The notes below the pieces were generated by a model. It searched no databases and was not told the origin of the DNA. It worked only from the letters and a program-made list of their open reading frames with translations. Below, piece after piece: positions 9,128 through 17,671 of a stretch of 64,000 nt of DNA; positions within the stretch are counted from its first letter, which is position 1; each line of letters opens with the position of its first letter. Origin of the DNA: Planktomarina sp. (lineage in GTDB: Bacteria; Pseudomonadota; Alphaproteobacteria; Rhodobacterales; Rhodobacteraceae); the NCBI GenBank assembly GCA_016780825.1, contig JADHLF010000006.1:1-64000 (forward strand), given 5' to 3'. The translations under genes and the position numbers were made by a program.

Positions 9128-9562
9128 TCAACGACGCAAGGCTTGGTCCAACGCATTGAGGAACTGCGAGCGATCAGATTTCGCAAATGCTTTGCCGCCG
9201 CCCTGGCGAAACGGATCGGCGGCGCGCAGGTCGTACATGAGGTCACGCGTGGCCAGCGCGTTGCCGATATTGGCCTGCGTCAATGGCTCGCCATTGGGCT
9301 TGAGCACCTTGGCTCCAGCCTCAACCGCTTTGGAGGCCAGCGGAATATCTGTGGTGATCACAACATCCCCGGGCCCTGCACGCTCTGCGATCCACATATC
9401 AGCCACATCTGGCCCGGCCTCCACAACCACCAATTCAACAAGCGGGTTGGCAGAGGGGCGGATACCACCGTTGCAAACCAGCTTCACACCGACTTTGTGG
9501 CGCGTGGCCACCTGCTCCACCTCCGCCTTCACCGGACAGGCATCCGCATCGACATAAATCAC
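9128..9562 (-). CDS. YaiI/YqxD (DUF188, UPF0178) family protein
   Basis: 144-aa member of the DUF188/UPF0178 family, of unknown function, with a PIN-like appearance: VDADACPVK at the N-terminus, then VVEAGPDVADMWI, VVITTDIPLA and the Gly-rich C-terminal block DPFRQGGG. Conserved Asp residues suggest metal binding and possibly nuclease activity, which is inference. The start is GTG at 9562, forming a GTGA overlap with the stop of sthA, so translation is probably coupled to it. Confidence 0.9.
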   Translation of the reverse strand: MIYVDADACPVKAEVEQVATRHKVGVKLVCNGGIRPSANPLVELVVVEAGPDVADMWIAERAGPGDVVITTDIPLASKAVEAGAKVLKPNGEPLTQANIGNALATRDLMYDLRAADPFRQGGGKAFAKSDRSQFLNALDQALRR

Positions 9563-10983
9563 GAGATCTGCCCTTTGCTGACTTTCAACTCTTCAGGAAT
9601 GGGCATCCGGTTGAACGCGTCCAGACCGGCGATTTTGTAAGCCTCCGCCAATGTCGGATAATTGAAGGTATTTTGCACAAAGTAATCGACCGTGCCTTTT
9701 AGGTTCAGCACCGCTTGGGCGATATGGATCAGCTCGGTTGCCCCTTCGCCAACGATTTGAACCCCCAAAACCCGGCGGGTTTTGAGTGAAAACAACATTT
9801 TTAACATGCCATGCTCCAGCCCCATGATATGCCCGCGTGAGGTTTCACGAAACCGCGCAATGCCGACTTCATAGGGAATGCCGCGCGATTGAGTCTCCTC
9901 TTCGCTCATACCGCAGGTCGAGATTTCCGGTACGGAATAGATCCCATAAGGAAACCATGGGCTTTCCGGCAGACTTGGGGTGTCCAGCGCATGACAGGCC
10001 GCCACACGTCCCTGCTGCAAGCTGGTCGAGGCCAAAGACGGGTGGCCAATCACGTCCCCCACGGCATAAATATGCGGCACAGCTGTTTGATAGCTCTTGC
10101 GATCCACATTCAATCGCCCGCGGTGGTCGGTCGTGAGGCCCGCCGCCTCCAGCCCCAGGCGCTGCGTCGCCCCCATACGTCCGGCCGCAAAGAGCAGCAT
10201 TTCTGCGCGCACATGACGGCCATTTTCAAGCGCAACTTCCACATGGCTGTCGCAATCTTCGATCTTAGCCACCGCCGAGCCAAGCCGCAGATCCACACCG
10301 TTTTCGCGGATCTCATGCGTAAATTCCTGGATCAACGTCTTATCTATGAAATCCAAGAAGGTTTCCCTCGGCTCAATCAAGGTCACTTTGACATCCAACG
10401 CGGAAAACATCGTGGCATATTCCACACCGATGACCCCGGCGCCAATGACAATCAAGGACCGCGGAATTTGCGACATTTCCAAAAATTCATCGCTGTCCAA
10501 TATGGTGGTGCCATTAAAGGGCACAGTGTCCGGCCGATAGGTATAGGTGCCCGTGGCAATCAGAAAATGCGCACCGGCAACCGTGGTCACTTCGCCATTG
10601 TCGGCGGTGACTTCCACCTCATTCGGGCTGATGAAGCGGGCCAAACCGCTCATGGTTTCCACATGATTGCGGTTGAATTGATGCTCGAGCACATCCACCT
10701 CATAATCGAGTGTCTTATGCAGGCGCATCTTGAGATCATCCGCGCCGATCTCATCTTTCACGCGATAGGATCGGCCATAAAAACTCCTCTCCCGCCATCC
10801 CGAGAGATTGAGCACGGTCTCGCGCAGGGTCTTGGAGGGGATTGTGCCCGTGTGGACCGATACGCCGCCAAAACGATCCTTGCGGTCGATCACCAAAACC
10901 CGCCGCTTGAGCTTGCCCGCCTGTATCGCCGCCGCGCGGCCGCCGGGACCGGAGCCAATAATCACCAAATCATATTGCGTCAT
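9559..10983 (-). CDS. sthA: Soluble pyridine nucleotide transhydrogenase SthA
   Basis: 474-aa FAD flavoprotein of the SthA/UdhA type, interconverting NADPH + NAD+ and NADP+ + NADH; usually acts to drain NADPH. The N-terminal FAD-binding GSGPGG is at residues 10-15. The usual disulfide motif of the family is replaced by GGVSVHTGTIPSK, without redox cysteines, which separates SthA from lipoamide dehydrogenase and glutathione reductase. A second Rossmann motif, GAGVIGVEYA, is near 180, then the AVGDVIG block, then the dimerisation domain. Only 3 bp separates it from the upstream fghA stop, so it may share the fghA transcript and balance redox cofactor during C1 oxidation. Confidence 0.9.
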   Translation of the reverse strand: MTQYDLVIIGSGPGGRAAAIQAGKLKRRVLVIDRKDRFGGVSVHTGTIPSKTLRETVLNLSGWRERSFYGRSYRVKDEIGADDLKMRLHKTLDYEVDVLEHQFNRNHVETMSGLARFISPNEVEVTADNGEVTTVAGAHFLIATGTYTYRPDTVPFNGTTILDSDEFLEMSQIPRSLIVIGAGVIGVEYATMFSALDVKVTLIEPRETFLDFIDKTLIQEFTHEIRENGVDLRLGSAVAKIEDCDSHVEVALENGRHVRAEMLLFAAGRMGATQRLGLEAAGLTTDHRGRLNVDRKSYQTAVPHIYAVGDVIGHPSLASTSLQQGRVAACHALDTPSLPESPWFPYGIYSVPEISTCGMSEEETQSRGIPYEVGIARFRETSRGHIMGLEHGMLKMLFSLKTRRVLGVQIVGEGATELIHIAQAVLNLKGTVDYFVQNTFNYPTLAEAYKIAGLDAFNRMPIPEELKVSKGQIS

Positions 10984-10986
10984 AGA

Positions 10987-11820
10987 TCACTCCGCATAGA
11001 GCGCTTCGGCATGGAAAGCGACGTGATCTTCCATAAAACTCGAAACGAAAAAATAGGAATGATCATAGCCCTTTTGCATCCGCAGATGCCCGTCTTGGCG
11101 ACGCTTGGCCATGGCAAAGGCGAGGGTTTCGGGCTTGAGGAGATCCAAAAACTGATCTTGGGTGCCTGTGTCAATCAACACCGGCCCGTCAAAGCCCACC
11201 TCCTGCATTTGATGGCTGGCGTCATGGGGCTGCCAAAGGTTTTGATCTTCCCCCAAATAACTGGTGAACTGCTTTTGCCCCCAGTCTGACCCCATTGGAT
11301 TGCAAATGGGAGAAAAGGCCGAAACGCTGCGGTATTGCCCCGGCCGGCCCATGGCGAGCGTCAGCGCCCCATGCCCGCCCATAGAGTGGCCCGTGATGGA
11401 TTGGCGCTCCAAATCAACGGCAAATGCGCGCCCCAGCAGTGCCGGAAGCTCTTCGGCAATGTAATCCCACATGCGAAAATGCCGGTCCCATGGCGGCTGT
11501 GTGGCGTTGACATAAAAGCCAGCGCCTTGCCCCAGGTCATAGGCCGCGTCATCGGCAACATTCGCTCCGCGGGGGGATGTGTCGGGGAATACCAAGGCGA
11601 TCCCCTCCTGCGCCGCCCAAGCCTGCGCCCCGGCTTTGGTCATGGCATTTTCATGGGTGCAGGTCAGGCCGGACAGATACCAAAGCACAGGGACGGGACC
11701 AAGCTTGACCTCTTCAGGGAGAAACAGACCGAAGGTCATCTCGCCCCCACAGACCTCCGACGCATGGGCATAAACCCCCTGCGTTCCACCGAAACACGCG
11801 TTCTCAGATTTGATTTCCAT
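10987..11820 (-). CDS. fghA: S-formylglutathione hydrolase
   Basis: 277-aa alpha/beta-hydrolase of the esterase D family, hydrolysing S-formylglutathione to formate and glutathione, the step after glutathione-dependent formaldehyde dehydrogenase. Visible: LSGLTCTHENAMTKAGAQ near residue 52, the nucleophile elbow GHSMGGHGAL near 145-154 and the terminal His in KGYDHSYFF. The start at 11820 (MEIKSENACFGG) gives the normal family length; the frame remains open 21 codons upstream without homology. Partner adhI lies 1.1 kb upstream on the same strand, with an AEC transporter gene between. Confidence 0.95.
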   Translation of the reverse strand: MEIKSENACFGGTQGVYAHASEVCGGEMTFGLFLPEEVKLGPVPVLWYLSGLTCTHENAMTKAGAQAWAAQEGIALVFPDTSPRGANVADDAAYDLGQGAGFYVNATQPPWDRHFRMWDYIAEELPALLGRAFAVDLERQSITGHSMGGHGALTLAMGRPGQYRSVSAFSPICNPMGSDWGQKQFTSYLGEDQNLWQPHDASHQMQEVGFDGPVLIDTGTQDQFLDLLKPETLAFAMAKRRQDGHLRMQKGYDHSYFFVSSFMEDHVAFHAEALYAE

Positions 11821-11883
11821 GGAAAACCCCTTTGCAAATGTCACTTGGTGAAAACGCAATTCGCTCCGGTTTGCAAGGGCCAA

Positions 11884-11909
11884 GCCCTCCGATCATGACA
11901 CAGGAGGGC
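11884..11909. repeat. Inverted repeat between AEC gene and fghA
   Basis: GCCCTCC and GGAGGGC arms (7 bp) around a 12-nt loop, just after the stop of the leftward AEC transporter gene and before fghA. It lacks a U-tract in the leftward direction, so it is at best a weak terminator or an RNA-processing hairpin. Confidence 0.35.
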
Positions 11910-11921
11910 CAAAGGCGGCGA

Positions 11922-12857
11922 TTAGCTGTAAAGGGCGCTGACCCAAGCGATGATCACAGACACCGTGACCACCGAAGCGACGGTCGACAGGAAGATTGAC
12001 GCCGAGACCCGCTGCGGCGCGACCTCATAATGCGTTGCCAGAATAAAGATATTGCCCGCCACAGGCAAAGCCGTCGCCGCAATCAATACCGCCGCGGGAT
12101 AGGCGGCGACCGGAAAGACAAAAAGCGCGGCAATTGCGACAGCCGCCGGATGTAAAATCAACTTACAAAAGGCCAGCCAACTGGCCACAGAGAGCCGCTC
12201 AGCCGATTTGCTGGCCAAAGATGCGCCAATGGCAAAGAGCGCACCGGGCGTTGCGGCCGCTCCCAAAATATCGAAGAATTCTGTCGCGGGGACTGGCAAG
12301 CGCAGCCCTGATGACGAGCAAAGCAAACCGGCGATCATCGCCATGATCATCGGATTTTTGATCAAACCAAGTCCGACTGTGCGCAGCACCCCAAAACTAA
12401 TACGCCCATCGCGCGAGCCGACAATTAAGATCACAATCAGACTGCCGAACACCAGCTGGTCGATGGCCAGCACCAACATCACCCACAGCACAGCCTCCGG
12501 TCCCATCAACATCGCCAACATCGGAATGCCCAGAAATCCGACATTGCCAATCGTGGCGCATTGCGCCTCTACCGCCGCCTCGGCCACATTACGTCGCCGC
12601 AGCATCGCCACACAGGTGGCCAGCAGATAGATCAGAAGCGAGGCGGATAGATAGGCTGAAATAAAGGGAACATTGATCAAATCCGTAAAGGATAGGTTGG
12701 CGGAAAAACGGATAATCATGGCCGGCAAAGCAAAATAAAACACGAATTTCGTCAGATAGGCTGTGGCCACTTCAGGAAAGAACGCCGTCCGCGCCGCGCC
12801 ATATCCGAGCCCAACAATGGCGAAAAAGGGCAATGTTTTGAGAAGAACGTCAATCAT
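11922..12857 (-). CDS. AEC family transporter (auxin efflux carrier type)
   Basis: 311-aa inner-membrane protein with about ten hydrophobic segments, AEC family (PF03547), usually a secondary transporter of organic anions such as malonate, or of auxin-like acids. N-terminal FFAIVGLGYGAAR and the Gly/Pro-rich helix FLGIPMLAML are family features. ATG at 12857; a TTG immediately upstream is also in frame. It sits between the two genes of glutathione-dependent formaldehyde oxidation. Whether it takes part in C1 metabolism is not shown by the sequence. Confidence 0.85.
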   Translation of the reverse strand: MIDVLLKTLPFFAIVGLGYGAARTAFFPEVATAYLTKFVFYFALPAMIIRFSANLSFTDLINVPFISAYLSASLLIYLLATCVAMLRRRNVAEAAVEAQCATIGNVGFLGIPMLAMLMGPEAVLWVMLVLAIDQLVFGSLIVILIVGSRDGRISFGVLRTVGLGLIKNPMIMAMIAGLLCSSSGLRLPVPATEFFDILGAAATPGALFAIGASLASKSAERLSVASWLAFCKLILHPAAVAIAALFVFPVAAYPAAVLIAATALPVAGNIFILATHYEVAPQRVSASIFLSTVASVVTVSVIIAWVSALYS

Positions 12858-12876
12858 CAAAGCTACATTTCATGCG

Positions 12877-12897
12877 AAAAGGGCGCATCGCGCGCCC
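12877..12897 (-). terminator. Probable intrinsic terminator after adhI
   Basis: On the minus strand, GGGCGC-GCGAT-GCGCCC is followed by TTTT, 75 nt beyond the adhI stop and just before the AEC gene. It would end most adhI transcripts. Confidence 0.5.
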
Positions 12898-12971
12898 CGT
12901 TACATTAGCTCTAATTTCACCGGGCGAAAGCCCGAAAAGCGCAGGCACCGGGCCGCACCTCGGGCCTGACC

Positions 12972-14084
12972 TTAAAATTCAACGACAGCGCGGATGGATT
13001 TGCCCGCGTGCATCAGATCAAAACCCTTGTTGATATCCTCCAAGGGCAGGGTGTGGGTGATCATTGGATCTATCTCAATTTTGCCGTCCATATACCAATC
13101 GACAATCTTTGGCACATCTGTGCGCCCACGAGCGCCGCCAAAAGCCGTACCGCGCCAGACGCGGCCCGTGACCAGCTGGAACGGACGGGTGCTGATTTCG
13201 GCTCCCGCAGGTGCCACACCGATGATCACGCTTTCCCCCCAACCCTTATGGGCCGATTCCAACGCCGTACGCATCACATCAACATTGCCTGTTGCATCAA
13301 AAGTGTAATCCGCCCCACCGCCGGTCAGCGCGACCAAATGTGCGACCAAATCACCGCTCACCTCGGCCGGATTGACAAAATCGGTCATACCAAAGCGGCG
13401 GGCCATCTCAATCTTGCCGGGGTTCAGATCGACACCGACGATCTGATCGGCCCCAGCCAATCGCAAGCCTTGGATCACATTCAAGCCAATACCGCCCAAA
13501 CCAAAGACAATCGCCGTGCTGCCGATCTCCACCTTGGCCGTATTGATCACTGCGCCAATGCCCGTTGTGACGCCGCAGCCGATATAGCAAATCTTATCAA
13601 AAGGAGCATCGGGGCGCACTTTGGCCAGAGCAATTTCTGGCAAAACCGTGTGATTGGCGAAGGTGGAGCAGCCCATATAATGCAAAATCGGCGTGCCATC
13701 GAGCATGGAAAACCGGCTGGTGCCATCTGGCATCAGGCCTTGCCCTTGGGTGCTGCGGATCGCTTGGCACAGATTGGTTTTTGGATTGAGGCAATACTCA
13801 CAGCTGCGGCACTCTGGCGTGTAAAGTGGAATGACATGATCGCCGGGCTTCAAGCTGGTCACGCCCGGGCCGCATTCCACCACGACCCCTGCGCCCTCAT
13901 GGCCCAAAATCGCGGGGAACAACCCCTCGGGGTCTGCTCCAGACAGGGTGAACTCATCGGTGTGGCAAATACCCGTGGCTTTGATTTCCACCAAAACCTC
14001 GCCGGCCTTTGGCCCCTCGAGATTGACTTCCATAATTTCAAGTGGTTTGCCGGCTTCCATAGCCACCGCAGCGCGTGTTCGCAT
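12972..14084 (-). CDS. adhI: S-(hydroxymethyl)glutathione dehydrogenase, class III ADH
   Basis: 370-aa zinc-dependent class III alcohol dehydrogenase, oxidising S-hydroxymethylglutathione (formaldehyde plus GSH) to S-formylglutathione with NAD+. Catalytic-zinc region ATGICHTDEFTLSG and GHEGAGVV, structural-zinc cluster C-x2-C-x2-C-x7-C (ECRSCEYCLNPKTNLC) near residues 92-107, second catalytic Cys in YIGCGVTTGIGA near 170, coenzyme motif GLGGIG near 193. The start at 14084 follows an AGAGGAG box; 15 further in-frame codons upstream lack homology. With fghA it forms the GSH-linked formaldehyde pathway, useful for methylotrophic and demethylation substrates such as those handled by the 21-27 kb operon. 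Confidence 0.96.
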   Translation of the reverse strand: MRTRAAVAMEAGKPLEIMEVNLEGPKAGEVLVEIKATGICHTDEFTLSGADPEGLFPAILGHEGAGVVVECGPGVTSLKPGDHVIPLYTPECRSCEYCLNPKTNLCQAIRSTQGQGLMPDGTSRFSMLDGTPILHYMGCSTFANHTVLPEIALAKVRPDAPFDKICYIGCGVTTGIGAVINTAKVEIGSTAIVFGLGGIGLNVIQGLRLAGADQIVGVDLNPGKIEMARRFGMTDFVNPAEVSGDLVAHLVALTGGGADYTFDATGNVDVMRTALESAHKGWGESVIIGVAPAGAEISTRPFQLVTGRVWRGTAFGGARGRTDVPKIVDWYMDGKIEIDPMITHTLPLEDINKGFDLMHAGKSIRAVVEF

Positions 14085-14154
14085 CCTGTAACTCCTCTTA
14101 TTTGCCCTGACACTAGGGCAGTGGAGCACGAAATGACAACCACTTTATACGCGT

Positions 14155-14625
14155 TTAGACCCGGTGATAGGGACCACCGGCGAGGATGGAGGCCGCGCGG
14201 TAGAGCTGTTCGGTCAGCATAACGCGCACCAGCATATGCGGCCAAACCATGGCACCAAAACTCAGCGAAAAATCCGCGCGCTGCAACACGGCGGGGTCCA
14301 GACCATCTGCCCCCCCGATGACAAAGACCAACTCGCTGGGTGCGCTATCGCGAATTTGGGCAAGATGGGCCGCAAAATCTGGAGAGCTCTGCATCTTGCC
14401 CCGCTCATCCAATGCAATCACCGTCGCGCTTGGCCCAATGGCCTTGAGCAACAATCCCGCTTCCGCCGCCTTGCCACCGCCTTTTTTGTCTTCCAATTCG
14501 GTCAGCTCAACCGGCCCGAGCCCCAGCGGGCGACCGCTGCGGTTGAACCGAGAGATGTAATCTTCAATGAGATCTTTTTCGGGCCCGTTGCGCAGGCGTC
14601 CGATGGCGAGAATGCGCAGGCGCAT
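14155..14625 (-). CDS. rlmH: 23S rRNA (pseudouridine1915-N3)-methyltransferase RlmH
   Basis: 156-aa SPOUT-class methyltransferase that modifies pseudouridine 1915 in helix 69 of 23S rRNA. Visible: N-terminal ILAIGRLRNGPEKDLIEDY, then ALDERGKMQSSPDFA, the SAM-knot FVIGGADGL and the C-terminal LEQLYRA-type block with YHR at the end. The start overlaps the rsfS stop by one base (TAATG), giving a tight rsfS-rlmH pair. In many alphaproteobacteria gpmI or envC and ctpA follow; here adhI lies next instead. Confidence 0.97.
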   Translation of the reverse strand: MRLRILAIGRLRNGPEKDLIEDYISRFNRSGRPLGLGPVELTELEDKKGGGKAAEAGLLLKAIGPSATVIALDERGKMQSSPDFAAHLAQIRDSAPSELVFVIGGADGLDPAVLQRADFSLSFGAMVWPHMLVRVMLTEQLYRAASILAGGPYHRV

Positions 14626-15038
14626 TAAGCCTCAGTCGGGCTCGGCGCTCCAGGCTCAAGCCACATTTGGTCCAACTGATAAAATTCGCGCACTTCCGGG
14701 CGGAACACATGCACAATCACATCGCCCGTGTCCACAAGCACCCAATCGCCCGTGCCCTTGCCTTCGACCTTTGACAGAATACCAAGATCATCTTTCAGGC
14801 GGGTCTTCAATTTTTCGGAGATGGCCGCGACTTGGCGCGTCGAGCGCCCTGAACAGATCACCATATGATCGCCAATCTCAGAGATGCCCCGCAAATCTAT
14901 TTGCACGACATCTTCGGCTTTATCATCTTCTAGGGATTTTAACACGGCGGCTAAGATAGCATCGCTCGTAACACTCGATTGGCCATTGGCCAAATGGCGC
15001 GCGGATCCTTCCGCGTCAGACGTCAAAGACAGGACCAT
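14625..15038 (-). CDS. rsfS: Ribosomal silencing factor RsfS
   Basis: 137-aa protein of the RsfS/Iojap family, which binds L14 on the 50S subunit and blocks 30S joining under starvation. The core KAEDVVQIDLRGISEIGDHMVICSGRS and the C-terminal GDWVLVDTGDVIVHVF block are diagnostic. The N-terminal 25 residues are variable. The start ATG at 15038 lies right after a GGAGG box, with a TTG three codons upstream as an alternative. It is coupled to rlmH. Confidence 0.95.
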   Translation of the reverse strand: MVLSLTSDAEGSARHLANGQSSVTSDAILAAVLKSLEDDKAEDVVQIDLRGISEIGDHMVICSGRSTRQVAAISEKLKTRLKDDLGILSKVEGKGTGDWVLVDTGDVIVHVFRPEVREFYQLDQMWLEPGAPSPTEA

Positions 15039-15201
15039 GTCCTCCAAAAAAATCGCCGCAACATCCCGGCGCCGGGTGTTTCACCCCTAGCAGCCTCATT
15101 CAGATTCCTCAATCACCTGCTTTGATCGGCCAAAAAACTGTGGCGATCCGGCCCCAAAACGGAAAAATACCGCATTTCCGGCCTGTCATGCCCGCTCAAT
15201 A

Positions 15202-15231
15202 TTGACAAATTGGAAAAATAATTATTATAAA
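15202..15231 (+). promoter_or_regulatory. Strong sigma70-type promoter with overlapping inverted repeat
   Basis: TTGACA at 15202-15207 and TTATAA/TATAAA at 15225-15231, spaced 17-18 bp, in an AT-rich stretch unlike the surrounding DNA. An inverted repeat AATTAT (15220-15225) / ATAATT (15235-15240) overlaps and follows the -10 and could be the operator for the XRE regulator encoded downstream. The first start codon lies about 46 bp beyond the -10. Confidence 0.6.
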
Positions 15232-15276
15232 ACGATAATTAATTTTATTTTCAAAGCATTTCTCAGGAGTCCCATC

Positions 15277-15831
15277 ATGTCTCGCAAAATTAGAATCATA
15301 TCTTCGGGATACATAGTCTTCTCAGCCCTCTTGGCCGTGGTCTTGGTTTCGCATTACGGCTATTTTCATTTGGGTCATTTTTGGCGCGATTCAACCGCCC
15401 TTGCCCAGCTCCCGCCATTTCCGCATCCCATGATCGAAATCCCGCGCAGCTCACAAATCTTTATCGCCATTCTGGACATGCTCCCTCTCGTGCCGAGCTT
15501 ATGTGCACTCTATTTTGGAGCGCGCGTGATGGCCGATTTTCGATCAGGGCGCTATTTCACTGTGACTGTAACCCGCTCAATGTCCCGCGGCGGGTTGAGC
15601 GTCATTGCCCTTGCCGTGTTGAAACTTCTTTCCCTAAACCTGATGATCCCCTATGTTTTCAGCCACGATCCTATGGCAGACATGCCTATCCTAATGGCTG
15701 AGACGCCCATTAAATTTATTATTGATCCTACCATCGCCGGTTTCCTTTTGGCTGGGGTGATGATCTGGATCATCGGATGGGTTCTGACCCAGGCGCTTGT
15801 GCTCAAGGCCGAAAATGAGAGTATTGTGTGA
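15277..15831 (+). CDS. DUF2975 domain-containing membrane protein
   Basis: 184-aa membrane protein with four predicted transmembrane helices, DUF2975 family, function unknown. The ATG at 15277 is preceded by CAGGAG; the frame stays open upstream through AT-rich DNA that is clearly promoter. It overlaps the XRE regulator gene by one base (TGATG). DUF2975 proteins are regularly paired with a short Cro/YozG-like helix-turn-helix protein, and the pair here fits that pattern. Base composition of the leader and use of more A/T-ending codons differ somewhat from neighbours, suggesting acquisition. Confidence 0.75.
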   Translation: MSRKIRIISSGYIVFSALLAVVLVSHYGYFHLGHFWRDSTALAQLPPFPHPMIEIPRSSQIFIAILDMLPLVPSLCALYFGARVMADFRSGRYFTVTVTRSMSRGGLSVIALAVLKLLSLNLMIPYVFSHDPMADMPILMAETPIKFIIDPTIAGFLLAGVMIWIIGWVLTQALVLKAENESIV

Positions 15832-16055
15832 TGGCGATTATCATTCGGTTAGATGTCATGTTGGCGCTGCGCAAAATGCGCTCAAAAGATCTCGCCGCTG
15901 AAATTGGCTTAACAGAGGCCAATCTCAGCCTGCTGAAATCCGGCAAAGCCAAAGGGGTGCGATTCGACACTTTGGCAAAAATTTGCCGCGCATTGGACTG
16001 TCAGCCTGGCGATTTGCTGGAATTTACACAAGCCTCCACTCCAGCAGGGAAATAG
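15831..16055 (+). CDS. XRE/Cro-type helix-turn-helix regulator (YozG-like)
   Basis: 74-aa single-domain DNA-binding protein. The five-helix HTH covers almost the whole chain: MRSKDLAAEIGLTEANLSLLKSGKAKGVRF then LAKICRALDCQPGDLLE, typical of the short YozG/Cro/C1 regulators that accompany DUF2975 proteins. It begins in the stop codon of that gene, so it is translationally coupled. It probably autoregulates the pair through the inverted repeat near 15220-15240; this is inference. Confidence 0.85.
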   Translation: MAIIIRLDVMLALRKMRSKDLAAEIGLTEANLSLLKSGKAKGVRFDTLAKICRALDCQPGDLLEFTQASTPAGK

Positions 16056-16267
16056 GCGCAAACCGCAACATCTGGAGGCTTGTGCCGCGCCTTGGGCCGG
16101 GGTATTCAGCGGCATGAGCATGAGTATGGTCTTTGATATCGCCGATAGAGCGCGCCTGCCTTGGCGCTTCTTTGGTGTGGCGAAATCCAACCTAAGGCCG
16201 CGTCTTCACGGCTAATCCCCTCTGCAAGACACGACACATTCGACGAACTATAAAAGGAACGCCTCAC

Positions 16268-17671
16268 ATGGCCCCTAAAACACTCTATGATAAGATCTGG
16301 GACGCGCATGTCGCCCATGAAGCCGAAGATGGCACCTGCCTGCTCTATATTGACCGCCATTTGGTCCACGAAGTGACCAGCCCGCAAGCCTTTGAAGGGT
16401 TGCGGATGAATGGCCGGACGGTACGCGCGCCAGAAAAAACCATCGCTGTGCCCGATCACAACGTCCCCACAACCCTGGACCGTCTGAAGGGCATAGAAAA
16501 CGAGGAAAGCCGCATCCAAGTGGAAGCTCTGGACACCAACGCGCGGGAATTCGGGCTTGTCTATTACCCGGTGGATGACATCCGCCAGGGCATCGTGCAT
16601 ATCATTGGCCCTGAGCAGGGCTGGACCCTGCCGGGGATGACCATTGTCTGCGGCGACAGCCACACCGCCACCCATGGCGCCTTTGGCGCGCTGGCCCATG
16701 GCATCGGCACCTCTGAGGTGGAGCATGTTCTGGCCACGCAAACCTTGATCCAGAAAAAATCAAAGAACATGAAGGTTGAAATCACCGGCAAATTGAGCCC
16801 GGGCGTGACGGCCAAAGACATCACCTTGGCCGTGATTGGTGAGACCGGCACGGCCGGTGGTACGGGCTATGTGATTGAGTATTGCGGCGAGGCAATTCGC
16901 AGCCTCTCCATGGAAGGCCGCATGACTGTGTGCAACATGGCCATCGAAGGTGGCGCTCGTGCAGGTCTCATCGCCCCGGATGAGACCACATTTGAATATT
17001 GCAAAGGCCGCCCCAATGCGCCCACCGGCGAAACATGGGAGGCCGCGCTGGCCTATTGGAAAACCCTTTACTCCGACGATGATGCGCATTTCGACAAGGT
17101 CTTAACCTTGAAGGGTGAAGATATCGCCCCCGTGGTGACATGGGGCACCAGCCCGGAGGATGTCTTGCCGATCACCGCAAATGTGCCGGCGGCGCAGGCG
17201 TTCTCGGGCGGCAAAGTTGAGGCGGCCCAGCGCAGCCTTGACTATATGGGCCTAACAGCGGGCACCCCCCTGCGGGACATTGAGATTGATACAGTCTTCA
17301 TCGGCTCTTGCACCAACGGGCGGATCGAGGATCTGCGCGCTGCGGCGGAGATATTGAAGGGTCGCAAGATCAAAGACGGCATGCGCGCGATGGTTGTGCC
17401 GGGCTCAGGTTTGGTGCGTGCGCAGGCTGAAAAAGAGGGCCTGGCGGACATCTTCAAGGAGGCCGGCTTCGAATGGCGCCTGGCAGGATGCTCAATGTGT
17501 CTGGCGATGAACCCCGACCAATTGCAACCGGGCGAACGCTGTGCGGCCACGTCAAACCGCAACTTTGAAGGCCGCCAAGGCCGCGGTGGGCGCACGCATT
17601 TGATGAGCCCAGCCATGGCCGCCGCTGCGGCCATTACTGGAAAATTGACTGATGTGCGGGAGATGCTCTAA
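16268..17671 (+). CDS. leuC: 3-isopropylmalate dehydratase large subunit LeuC
   Basis: 467-aa aconitase-family [4Fe-4S] subunit; with LeuD it isomerises 2-isopropylmalate to 3-isopropylmalate in leucine synthesis. N-terminal TLYDKIWDAHVA, GDSHTATHGAFG, the first cluster Cys in IGSCTNGR (about residue 347) and the pair CSMCLAMN (about 407-410), then ERCAATSNRNFEGRQG. The stop overlaps the leuD start (TAATG). The 212 bp upstream of the start hold no convincing gene and presumably the promoter. Confidence 0.98.
   Translation: MAPKTLYDKIWDAHVAHEAEDGTCLLYIDRHLVHEVTSPQAFEGLRMNGRTVRAPEKTIAVPDHNVPTTLDRLKGIENEESRIQVEALDTNAREFGLVYYPVDDIRQGIVHIIGPEQGWTLPGMTIVCGDSHTATHGAFGALAHGIGTSEVEHVLATQTLIQKKSKNMKVEITGKLSPGVTAKDITLAVIGETGTAGGTGYVIEYCGEAIRSLSMEGRMTVCNMAIEGGARAGLIAPDETTFEYCKGRPNAPTGETWEAALAYWKTLYSDDDAHFDKVLTLKGEDIAPVVTWGTSPEDVLPITANVPAAQAFSGGKVEAAQRSLDYMGLTAGTPLRDIEIDTVFIGSCTNGRIEDLRAAAEILKGRKIKDGMRAMVVPGSGLVRAQAEKEGLADIFKEAGFEWRLAGCSMCLAMNPDQLQPGERCAATSNRNFEGRQGRGGRTHLMSPAMAAAAAITGKLTDVREML

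Noticed and set aside
9889..11289. 466-codon open frame antisense to sthA and fghA
   Set aside because: Covers two well-supported genes on the other strand and has no recognisable protein features.
13008..14222. Long open frame (404 codons) antisense to the formaldehyde dehydrogenase gene
   Set aside because: Shadow of a strongly homologous gene; the translation is rich in Gln, His and Ile without domain signals.
16114..16215. 33-codon frame (MSMSMVFDIADRARLPWRFF...) upstream of leuC
   Set aside because: No ribosome-binding site and no run of Leu codons expected of a leucine leader peptide; probably chance.
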